Position numbers and translations under genes: made by a program. Shown here piece after piece: positions 1 to 7,322 of a stretch of 51,617 nucleotides of DNA. The notes beneath the pieces were generated by a model. It was not told where the DNA came from, made no database searches, and saw only the letters and a list, made by a program, of their open reading frames with translations. Within the stretch, counting starts at the first letter, position 1, and every line of letters starts with the position of its first letter. This DNA comes from a virus: the IMG/VR virus record IMGVR_UViG_3300043410_001422, positions 1-51,617 of that record; one strand, written 5' to 3'.

Positions 1-737
1 AAACTATTGTACATTTGGCAAGTTTCCCACGACAAAAAGTAGTAGAACAAAATCCAGCACTGGCTAGTGAGGTAATGTCTACTGGACTTATTAATTTGTT
101 AGAATCAGCACGTACTCATAAAATAAAACGTTTTGTGTATATTAGTAGTAGCATGGTATATGGGGACTTTGAAAGTGATGTCAATGAAGATGCCTCTTGT
201 AATCCTATTGGACAATACGGTATTATGAAATACATGGGAGAACAACTAGTTAAAGACTATGCTCGTAAGTACGGATTTGAATATGTTATTATTCGCCCAA
301 GTGCTGTATATGGCGAATATGATGTAGAAGATCGTGTTGTCAGTAAATTTATGTTGGGTGCCATGCGTGGAAATACCTTAAAGGTAAAAGGTGCTGAAGA
401 AGTATTAGACTTTACCTATGTAGAAGATGCTGCGTTGGGGATTGCACAGGCCACAATGAGTCCAAATGCTGCAAATAAAATTTATAATATAACCAGAAGC
501 GATCAAACTTTAACTACATTAAAAGATGCTGCATATCTTGCAATTAGTATTGCAGGTAAGGGTACTGTAGAAATACAAGATAGAGATTTAAGTTTCCCAA
601 AACGAGGAAGATTAAACATTGAACGTGCAGTAAAAGATTTTGGATATAGTCCAACAGTCAATGTAGAAGAAGGATTCCGTCGTTATTATGATTGGTTTCA
701 ACGATCATATTATTGGCAAAAAAAATTAGGAGAATAG
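1..737 (+). CDS. NAD-dependent epimerase/dehydratase, 5' end cut by window
   Basis: An extended short-chain dehydrogenase that would epimerise or dehydrate a nucleotide sugar using bound NAD(P). The reading frame is open to the left edge (it reads TIVHLASF from base 3), so the N-terminal glycine-rich NAD motif lies outside the window and the TTG at 15 is not the true start. Visible are the strand-4 motif VHLAS, the catalytic serine region ISSSMVYG (bases 141-164), the YxxxK pair in YGIMK (216-230) and the family motif RPSAVYG that follows. DFTYVEDAA is the usual C-terminal substrate-domain motif. It is followed by the hydroxylase gene after a 1-base gap, so the two are probably co-transcribed with the aminotransferase beyond. 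The exact sugar substrate cannot be told. Confidence 0.88.
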   Translation, partial: TIVHLASFPRQKVVEQNPALASEVMSTGLINLLESARTHKIKRFVYISSSMVYGDFESDVNEDASCNPIGQYGIMKYMGEQLVKDYARKYGFEYVIIRPSAVYGEYDVEDRVVSKFMLGAMRGNTLKVKGAEEVLDFTYVEDAALGIAQATMSPNAANKIYNITRSDQTLTTLKDAAYLAISIAGKGTVEIQDRDLSFPKRGRLNIERAVKDFGYSPTVNVEEGFRRYYDWFQRSYYWQKKLGE

Positions 738-738
738 A

Positions 739-1332
739 ATGAATACAAAAGTAACGTCTGATTGGTGGTTAGACATGTCAGAAATTGAATTTTTTGCATG
801 GTATGAAGACATTTTTACCAAAGAAGAATTAGATAAAATAGAAAAGTTAGTATCAGATGATGATCTTTCTGACGGAAAAATTGATGGCGATTTATTGGAT
901 GCATCAATAAGAGATAGTAAAATAAAATTTATTGATTCAAGTGTTCAAGAAAATCGTTGGGTGTTTGAAAGATTTACTGGAATTGTAAACAATGCCAATG
1001 AAAGATTTTTTAAATTTGATTTAAGTAGACTTGAATCTTTACAATATACCGTTTACAACGAAGGTCAGTACTACAAAGATCATATGGATATGTCATATCG
1101 CAATCCAAATAATGCTGTTCGTAAATTAAGTTTTACGATGCAGTTATCTGAACCAGATGATTATGATGGTGGAGATTTAGTTATTAAGCATGGTTCTACA
1201 CCAGACATAGCACGTAAGAATCGTGGGGCAATTACATTTTTCCCTTCATATATTATGCATGAGGTAACTCCTGTAACAAGGGGTGTACGTAAAAGTATTG
1301 TTGGTTGGGTCACTGGACCACGCTGGAAATGA
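739..1332 (+). CDS. 2-oxoglutarate/Fe(II)-dependent oxygenase (prolyl-hydroxylase-like)
   Basis: A 197-aa member of the 2OG-Fe(II) oxygenase superfamily, which couples 2-oxoglutarate decarboxylation to hydroxylation of a substrate. The metal triad is visible as HxD at H115 and D117 (DHMDMS) and the distal H174 (IMHEV). R184 (RKS) is placed to bind the 2-oxoglutarate carboxylate. LSEPDDYDGGDL is typical of PKHD-type hydroxylases. The ATG start has a strong ribosome site, AGGAG seven bases upstream, inside the end of the preceding epimerase gene. It ends in an ATGA overlap with the aminotransferase. Genes like this are frequent in marine T4-like phages, where targets are mostly unknown. The sugar-gene context suggests a glycan or peptide substrate, which is inference. 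Confidence 0.88.
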   Translation: MNTKVTSDWWLDMSEIEFFAWYEDIFTKEELDKIEKLVSDDDLSDGKIDGDLLDASIRDSKIKFIDSSVQENRWVFERFTGIVNNANERFFKFDLSRLESLQYTVYNEGQYYKDHMDMSYRNPNNAVRKLSFTMQLSEPDDYDGGDLVIKHGSTPDIARKNRGAITFFPSYIMHEVTPVTRGVRKSIVGWVTGPRWK

Positions 1333-2429
1333 TTTCAATACCATTCTTTGGAATTGATAGGCAATATCAATCAATCAAAGAAGAAATACTTGATGCTACA
1401 AACGAAGTACTAAAATCAGGTCAAGTACTTGATGGTATTTACACCCAACTTTTTGAGAACGCAATTGCAAGGCGTTGCAATAGATCATTTGCAATTTCAG
1501 TAAATTCTGGCACACAAGCTTTAATTTTTGCACAAATGGCGGCATTAAATAAACCACCATATTCTGTATTAATCCCAACAGTTAGTTTTGTAGCAACTAT
1601 CAATAGTGTGTTGATGAATAATCACACTCCTGTGTTTTGTGAAATTGATCATAAAGGATTAATGGATTTAAGTACTGTAGACTACAGACTAGATGAATCT
1701 GTTGGTTCTATTATGTATGTAAATTTGTTTGGTAATTGCATTGATTGGGACAAATTTAGAATGCATACACAATTTTTTAATAGTGATTTAATTATCATTG
1801 AAGATGCTGCACAAAGTTTTGGTGCTAGTTACAAAGGCACACCAAGTGGTAAAATGGGAACAGTGAGTATTTTAAGCTTTGATCCAACTAAAAATTTAAA
1901 CAATTATGGTTCTGGTGGAATGATACTTACAGACGATTTCAATATATACGAAATATGTAGGAATTTAAAAAATAACGGCAAAGCACGTGATCATGATGTG
2001 CCAGGCACTAACAGTAAAATGTCAGAAGTAGATTGTGCTCAAATGATGGTAAAACTCAATCATTTTGATAAATGGCAAAGAAGAAGAAAAGAAATTGCTG
2101 ATTACTATATAAATGAATTATATCAATTTGTGGATATTATACTTCCAAATAAAGATGTTGATCATGCATGGCATAAATTTGTAATAAAATATGACAGCAG
2201 AACTGCGCTAAAACAATCATTAGAATTAAATGGAATTGAAACAAAAATTCATTATGATACTGCGTTAATTGATTACAATGTTGGTTATGGATATAGGAAC
2301 TACACACATCATATGTATGATGAAACTGCTAAGTTTGTTAGAGAGTGTTTAAGTTTGCCTATGTACCCAGAATTGACAGATTCAGAGGTAGAAACAATAG
2401 TAGAAAGAATTAAGTATTATATTGATTAA
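1329..2429 (+). CDS. DegT/DnrJ/EryC1 PLP-dependent sugar aminotransferase
   Basis: A 366-aa aspartate-aminotransferase-fold enzyme of the DegT family, which transfers an amino group to a nucleotide-linked keto sugar. Visible motifs are SGTQAL (residues 60-65) for phosphate binding, IIEDAAQS with D159 for the pyridine nitrogen, and SFDPTKNL with the PLP lysine K188. GSGGMILTDD follows as in the family. Length is close to the usual 370. The ATG at 1329 is chosen because it forms an ATGA overlap with the hydroxylase stop. The in-frame TTG at 1305 would cause a longer overlap. With the epimerase two genes upstream this looks like a short amino-sugar branch. The 3' end overlaps the convergent 809-aa gene by 20 bases. 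Confidence 0.92.
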   Translation: MISIPFFGIDRQYQSIKEEILDATNEVLKSGQVLDGIYTQLFENAIARRCNRSFAISVNSGTQALIFAQMAALNKPPYSVLIPTVSFVATINSVLMNNHTPVFCEIDHKGLMDLSTVDYRLDESVGSIMYVNLFGNCIDWDKFRMHTQFFNSDLIIIEDAAQSFGASYKGTPSGKMGTVSILSFDPTKNLNNYGSGGMILTDDFNIYEICRNLKNNGKARDHDVPGTNSKMSEVDCAQMMVKLNHFDKWQRRRKEIADYYINELYQFVDIILPNKDVDHAWHKFVIKYDSRTALKQSLELNGIETKIHYDTALIDYNVGYGYRNYTHHMYDETAKFVRECLSLPMYPELTDSEVETIVERIKYYID

Positions 2430-4839
2430 ATCTTTCTTTTAACCATGGCCAATCAAAACTTAACATTAACTTAGTATAATTACCATCAACTTCATTGTAA
2501 TACTCCACAGCGTCTGCAGCACCCCTCAAACACCACTCGGCATTATCTCCATTAGCAACAGTTAACCATGTATCTAATCTATGTTCTGTTTCTAAAGTTG
2601 GTTCAACAGCCATAAAATGTTTTAATTTAATAACTTCTCTGAATGCAGTGCGCCAAGTCATCCATGGATCTGCGTTAAAATATGCAGTAGCACTCAATTG
2701 TGGCACAACTTGATGTGGTTGACTTAGAGTAAAATCTAATCCCGATTCTACAGTATCTAATACTAGTTTTTTATTATACGCAATAACTCCCATATGCCCA
2801 TACTCAAGTCCATTAAGACAATTACGACTATGGAATATATAATGCTTTGGTTCTTGCCAATAATCTGGTTGCCAGTTAAAATTAAAATTCCCCATAATTT
2901 CTAATTTTGCAAATACTGCAAAGAACCATGGTGTAGTGCTAGCACGTGCGGCTGCGTGATATGCTGCGATTCTTCCATTTACATTTTCAACTCTATGCAA
3001 TCTTTTATTTGATACTCTATGATTCATAATTACTAACAAGTGATCATACCAACGCTCTGCATCTGGCTCACCATTGCTAATATAAACAATATTTAAATCT
3101 TCATCACTTAAAAATATATCTTTGTCTTTATCTACATAAGGATAATCATAAATTTGTGTTTTAATGTATGCTTTAGATTCTTTTGGCACAACTGACACTG
3201 AACCATTATTAGAAAGACTTTCTATTTTTTTATCTTTTGGTGACCAAAGACATGGACTATCTGCAAAAAGTCCATAAAAACTTGTGTGATTTTCTGGAAC
3301 AAAAACTGCGTATGGAAAATTAAAATCATTTTCTTTAATTGGGGTTACTAAAGTATCATCAGAATATCGTATAATTGGTGATTCGTGTCTAGGTGCATAT
3401 TGATCATCACAATAATTAATAACATTAAACCAATCTAACATTTCTAATTCATACATTTGAGTTTTAAATGATTCAACATTAATATAAAACGTATCCCCAC
3501 GCTTTTGTCTGTTAGATGGAAATACATGAATCATTTCAGATTGCCATGGTTCTGGTTGCCATGAAAAATCAAACTGACTGTAATCACATACAGAACTAGT
3601 AACCCATATGTATTCAGTGGTTGCTGTTGAAATTATACGCTTTAAAGTATCAAAGTAACTATTTGCATATCTAGTTATTTTTAATTTAGGAAATCTTCTT
3701 AATAAAGTTTCACGAAATGGTGCTTCGTCATTACCATGATCAATATAATATATAGCATCTCCATCACCTTCTGCACGAACTAATTGATTTGACACAAAAT
3801 TAAGATTGGGAAATTCTTCTAGCCCCTTTGCCCATTTAATATGACGTTCAAATTCCCATTTATTAATTAAGTATGTATCAGACCATTTGTTCCATTGACT
3901 TGGAAATATGTGAGTCATGGAATGCTGCCATGGCTCTGGTTGCCAATCAAAATCAAAATCTGAATAATTGTTGTCACTACTAATTACCCAAAATCTTGCA
4001 GTGTTGGCACGATTAGCACATCTCTTGATAGTATCAAACATACTATTGGCATAACGAACACGCTGAACATGTGGGTATTCATTGATAACACTAGCAAATC
4101 TAAGTCCAGCGTTAGTATTTCCCTTATCAATAAAGAATATATCTAACGTAGATAATTTTGCTCTTATATCACCAATAAATTTTTTTTCAGTCGCACCTGT
4201 AACATGATATTCAATAGTACTACTACGCTCACCTTCCCAATGTTGATTTCCAAACACATAGATATATGGTGGATCAAATGGATCAGGACACCAACTGTAA
4301 TCAAACTCAATTGGCACATCGCTATTGTTTACCCAATTTTTTGTAGTTTCTGGTAATATAGCAGATGGCTCATAAAGATACTTTCTTTCAGTGGCACCAT
4401 CAACATGATATTCCACTGTTGGCATTCTTTCTGGACCATACCATTGATTTCCAAAAACATAAATGTATGGTGGATCAAATGGATGTGGTCGCCAACTAAA
4501 ATCAAAACTTTTTATATTGTGAAGAGTTATAAATTGTGATTCATCTGCAAGAATGGGCACAACATTTTGATAAAATTTCCACTCTTTATTTTGTACAGTA
4601 TCTTTATTTGTAAAATATGCTCCCCCATATTGATTCCATTGGGTAGGCCATACATGAATATATTGTGATTCCCATGGGGCTGGTCGCCACTCAAAATCAA
4701 ATTTTGAGTAGTCATTATCACCATAAATAAACCAGTAGTACTTAGTTCTACTTAATGTTGCCGCATGTTGCAAATCATCGGCTTGTTTTTCAAACGCAAA
4801 TAAATTCGGTTTCTTCCCACTATAAAAAACATCAAACAT
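2410..4839 (-). CDS. Multi-module glycosyltransferase-like protein with six W-motif repeats
   Basis: An 809-aa protein not matched to a named family as a whole. It contains six copies of a motif with core FDFxW followed by P and a Y/H-V-F/W stretch, near residues 48, 112, 179, 295, 423 and 652. Three longer units (about 232-332, 361-456 and 583-690) carry an upstream half with a strand (DIFFIDKG, AIYYIDHG, IVYISNGE), a basic strand and an alanine-rich helix, then W-V-x-S-S. The last unit (583-740) aligns by eye with the 309-aa GT-A protein at 23562-24491: NGLxYGxxG and a W-R-x-x-FRE motif are shared, but the acidic DGD of that protein is replaced by AKLE here. Only the first unit has a DxD (D41, D43). 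I infer tandem GT-A-derived modules, many probably non-catalytic and perhaps sugar-binding. Its start codon overlaps the divergent gene. Confidence 0.6.
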   Translation of the reverse strand: MFDVFYSGKKPNLFAFEKQADDLQHAATLSRTKYYWFIYGDNDYSKFDFEWRPAPWESQYIHVWPTQWNQYGGAYFTNKDTVQNKEWKFYQNVVPILADESQFITLHNIKSFDFSWRPHPFDPPYIYVFGNQWYGPERMPTVEYHVDGATERKYLYEPSAILPETTKNWVNNSDVPIEFDYSWCPDPFDPPYIYVFGNQHWEGERSSTIEYHVTGATEKKFIGDIRAKLSTLDIFFIDKGNTNAGLRFASVINEYPHVQRVRYANSMFDTIKRCANRANTARFWVISSDNNYSDFDFDWQPEPWQHSMTHIFPSQWNKWSDTYLINKWEFERHIKWAKGLEEFPNLNFVSNQLVRAEGDGDAIYYIDHGNDEAPFRETLLRRFPKLKITRYANSYFDTLKRIISTATTEYIWVTSSVCDYSQFDFSWQPEPWQSEMIHVFPSNRQKRGDTFYINVESFKTQMYELEMLDWFNVINYCDDQYAPRHESPIIRYSDDTLVTPIKENDFNFPYAVFVPENHTSFYGLFADSPCLWSPKDKKIESLSNNGSVSVVPKESKAYIKTQIYDYPYVDKDKDIFLSDEDLNIVYISNGEPDAERWYDHLLVIMNHRVSNKRLHRVENVNGRIAAYHAAARASTTPWFFAVFAKLEIMGNFNFNWQPDYWQEPKHYIFHSRNCLNGLEYGHMGVIAYNKKLVLDTVESGLDFTLSQPHQVVPQLSATAYFNADPWMTWRTAFREVIKLKHFMAVEPTLETEHRLDTWLTVANGDNAEWCLRGAADAVEYYNEVDGNYTKLMLSFDWPWLKERFNQYNT
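2770..4740 (-). repeat. Six protein-level repeats inside the 809-aa gene
   Basis: Diverged repeats of about 45 residues each, coded near 4600-4740, 4390-4521, 4189-4317, 3844-3987, 3472-3612 and 2770-2931. Shared positions are F-D-F/Y-x-W, P, a short P/F/W stretch, then Y/H-V-F and an asparagine or tryptophan. Units 2 and 3 are the most alike (both have DPPYIYVFGNQ and EYHV) and point to a recent internal duplication. The spacing grows toward the C-terminus as full upstream half-domains are added. Confidence 0.75.
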
Positions 4840-6037
4840 GTATAATATTCACAGTCATTATGAAAATTTAATTTCTTTTATTAAAACAATAATCCCAAAC
4901 TTTAGATTGGTTTACTTGCATCCATTTGGCACGTCAAATGTAGAAAACATGGAACAACACCATACTGGAGTTGATGGCCCAACTTTTTTATGTTATGATC
5001 AAGAGCCATTAATATTAGAACACAATAAAAATCTTTTTGATTACATTAATGAACATAAATTTAAAGAGCAATCCATAGTATTACTTAACACCGAAAAAGA
5101 TAGCGAAGAAAAAAATACTATTTTAAACAAATATGGATTTGTAGATTGTTATTATTTCTTTCATATTTTTGCCGCAGCAGATTGGTACAGAGGTTCCCAA
5201 TATTACTACAATTTTACACCAATCTCAAGTAGAAAAATAAACAAAAAATACATAACTTTTAATCGTCTTACTGGTAATGCTCGTGTATACAGAAGTTATT
5301 TTGTTAGCGAATTATCTAAATTAAATTTATTGGATAAGGGACATGTAAGTTATAGTGAAGTTTGCCCAGAACATGGGCATTATCAACAAAATATTATTCA
5401 ATCCATTTCAAAATATAATGTACCAGAATCATATGCATTAAACACAATAGATGAGTTAAACACTAAAGTAAAATTCCCTTTAAGAATTGATAGTAGTACC
5501 GAAACCCAAATACCAAATAAAAGCTTTGTTCTAAGTGCAATACCAGAAATGATGGAAAGTTTTCTACATGTAGTTACAGAAACATGTTTTTGGGAAAATA
5601 AAAAACATTTAACTGAAAAAATATTTAAACCAATTGTTGCAAAACAACCATTTGTATTGTTGGGCTGTGCTCACAATTTACAATACTTGCGTGAATATGG
5701 ATTCAAAACTTTCAATCATTGGTGGGATGAAAGTTATGATTCAATTGAAAATCCTATAGAAAGAATGCATGCTGTAGTAAAAATTGTTGATAAAATTTGT
5801 TCTATGACAGACAAAGAGCTTTTTATGTTATTACTAGATATGCAAGAAGTTCTTGAACACAACTACAATTTATTTTACAGCCAACAATTTATTAATAATG
5901 CATGGAACGAATTAAAAAATAATATTATAAAATCAATTGTTCAACTTCCACCTGAGACTTTTGAAGAAATGCCACACCACAATCAGACCGGTACTCTTTA
6001 CCGTAAAATACATGGGTTATCCCCGATTGATATATAA
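4838..6037 (+). CDS. Exostosin/fucosyltransferase-like glycosyltransferase
   Basis: A 399-aa GT-B-like enzyme of a type common in marine phages and bacteria. The donor-binding C-terminal motif is clear: E260-K-I-F-K-P, then QPFVLLG, LREYGFKTF and WWDESYD (to residue 301). The acceptor half carries FNRLTGNARVYRS (141-153), the N-R...R-x-x-R pattern also seen in the two related genes at 15072 and 21225. Homology to those two stops near residue 370, but this protein continues about 30 residues further, through DNA that is antisense to the end of the dCMP deaminase gene. Its ATG shares CATG with the start of the divergent 809-aa gene, leaving no intergenic region, and I see no Shine-Dalgarno site. 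The sugar donor is unknown. Confidence 0.75.
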   Translation: MYNIHSHYENLISFIKTIIPNFRLVYLHPFGTSNVENMEQHHTGVDGPTFLCYDQEPLILEHNKNLFDYINEHKFKEQSIVLLNTEKDSEEKNTILNKYGFVDCYYFFHIFAAADWYRGSQYYYNFTPISSRKINKKYITFNRLTGNARVYRSYFVSELSKLNLLDKGHVSYSEVCPEHGHYQQNIIQSISKYNVPESYALNTIDELNTKVKFPLRIDSSTETQIPNKSFVLSAIPEMMESFLHVVTETCFWENKKHLTEKIFKPIVAKQPFVLLGCAHNLQYLREYGFKTFNHWWDESYDSIENPIERMHAVVKIVDKICSMTDKELFMLLLDMQEVLEHNYNLFYSQQFINNAWNELKNNIIKSIVQLPPETFEEMPHHNQTGTLYRKIHGLSPIDI

Positions 6038-6347
6038 GTTTTGCGCACTCTATACACGGAGCGTGTGTAATAAAAATATATGCTCCATCTCCAGATTCTG
6101 TTGATCTAGCAAGTTTTGCTAGTGCATTCATTTCTGCATGAAGAACTTCTGGTTTAGTTTTTAAAGTACCATCTTCTTGAACATCTTCACAAACATTAGA
6201 CCACCCTGATGGCATTCCATTGTAACCTATAGAAATAATTCTATCATTTTTGACTACTATAGCACCAACATGCAATCGTTGTGCTGAACTTAATTCTGCA
6301 AATGTTTGTGCTGTTTGCATATATGCACGTTTAAATTTGTCTTTCAC
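5925..6347 (-). CDS. cd: Deoxycytidylate (dCMP) deaminase
   Basis: A zinc enzyme that converts dCMP to dUMP and so feeds thymidylate synthesis in the infected cell. The catalytic zinc site is complete: H70-A-E72 (LHAEMNA) and P97-C98-x-x-C101 (APCIECAK). The substrate region GYNGMPSGW (41-49) is the family signature. At 140 aa it is slightly shorter than T4 Cd and appears complete. The ATG at 6347 overlaps the stop of the upstream nucleotidyltransferase gene in an ATGA arrangement. Its last 113 bases run antisense to the convergent glycosyltransferase gene. It is the last gene of the long minus-strand block and the only clear nucleotide-metabolism gene here. Confidence 0.95.
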   Translation of the reverse strand: MKDKFKRAYMQTAQTFAELSSAQRLHVGAIVVKNDRIISIGYNGMPSGWSNVCEDVQEDGTLKTKPEVLHAEMNALAKLARSTESGDGAYIFITHAPCIECAKLIYQSGITHVFYGKEYRSDCGVAFLQKSQVEVEQLIL

Positions 6348-6919
6348 TCAACACCCATTTGTTTACGAATAGAAGTTGCTGATATTGCCTGTGTGGCATC
6401 ATCAAATTCTTCCTGTTCAATAATGTATCCCACATCTCTACCATATGTTATGTTTACAATATTAGGAACTACAACTATTTCATACATACCTTTATATTGT
6501 GGATCAAGATCAGCACGAATATATTTTTTAACTTCTTCTAACCCAAAAGGATTACTGTGATTCCACCCTTGACAATCACGAATCATAATACAAACCTGTC
6601 CAGTCTTCTTAATAGCACGTTCAAATAATGCACGATGTCCTGCATGCCATGGTTGCCAACGTCCTAGCATTTGTACAGTAGGTTTGCGCCAATCAAATAT
6701 AGGATGTTCTGTGATACGTGCTGTGCCATCATCTATAGCCAAATACCCTTCGCAATAAACATTCCATTTTTCTATATTATTTTCTATTGTAACTTCATCA
6801 CGCATTGGTACTTGAATATCTAAATGTTCCACAAGATATTCTTTTCCATTTTCAAACACACGCCACACTTTTTTACTTCCATTGTGTTGATGATTAAATC
6901 TAATGTGATATTTGTTCAT
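6344..6919 (-). CDS. HxGH nucleotidyltransferase (NMNAT/cytidylyltransferase-like)
   Basis: A 191-aa protein with a cytidylyltransferase-fold domain starting near residue 83. GRWQPWHAGH supplies the HxGH motif at H92-H95, and ISATSIRK (179-186) is the matching C-terminal phosphate motif. The GRWQPWH form is closest to the archaeal-type nicotinamide-mononucleotide adenylyltransferases (GRFQPFHxGH), but a sugar or alcohol phosphate nucleotidyltransferase remains possible. The first 80 residues are an extra small domain I do not recognise. It overlaps the P-loop kinase gene by 20 bases and the deaminase by 4. Adjacent kinase plus nucleotidyltransferase suggests two steps of one activation pathway. 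Confidence 0.72.
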   Translation of the reverse strand: MNKYHIRFNHQHNGSKKVWRVFENGKEYLVEHLDIQVPMRDEVTIENNIEKWNVYCEGYLAIDDGTARITEHPIFDWRKPTVQMLGRWQPWHAGHRALFERAIKKTGQVCIMIRDCQGWNHSNPFGLEEVKKYIRADLDPQYKGMYEIVVVPNIVNITYGRDVGYIIEQEEFDDATQAISATSIRKQMGVE

Positions 6920-7322
6920 ATATTACCTTTGCCCATTTACTTGCATCTTGTTCTGTTACTCTTATATTATATTTTTCTGGTATTACGAATGCTTTATTTG
7001 TATCTTCGTATTTACTTTTATCAATAGTATCAACCCATATTGTATAATGAGCAGAAAAATTTTCTCTCATAACGGGCAATGGACACACAAAATCACATAT
7101 AACATACTGACTGTACATTTTATCTGCTAATTCTTTCATGCGAATACTTTGTCTAATCCTTCCCTCATCGCTGAAATCCCAATCATCATATGCTTGGCGA
7201 ACTAGATCAGCATTAAACCATTCAACGGTTTTGCCTTTATCTTGCATTACATTTCTAAGTTCTTCTGCTAGTGTTGTTTTTCCAGCACCGGGTAATCCCA
7301 TAATTAAAATACGAAAAGTCAT
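6900..7322 (-). CDS. Small P-loop kinase, adenylylsulfate-kinase-like
   Basis: A 140-aa P-loop kinase. The Walker A motif GLPGAGKT is at residues 9-16. FNADLVRQ and the following DFSDEGRIRQSIR resemble the substrate segment of APS kinase (DGDxVR ... FSxxDRxxNIRR), although the canonical DGD is NAD here. It is clearly shorter than bacterial CysC (about 200 aa), so part of the lid and dimer region may be missing. It starts in an ATGA overlap with the carbamoyltransferase stop. It may make PAPS for sulfation, but since the core is reduced it may instead phosphorylate another small molecule for the nucleotidyltransferase encoded next. No sulfotransferase was seen in this window. Confidence 0.68.
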   Translation of the reverse strand: MTFRILIMGLPGAGKTTLAEELRNVMQDKGKTVEWFNADLVRQAYDDWDFSDEGRIRQSIRMKELADKMYSQYVICDFVCPLPVMRENFSAHYTIWVDTIDKSKYEDTNKAFVIPEKYNIRVTEQDASKWAKVIYEQISH

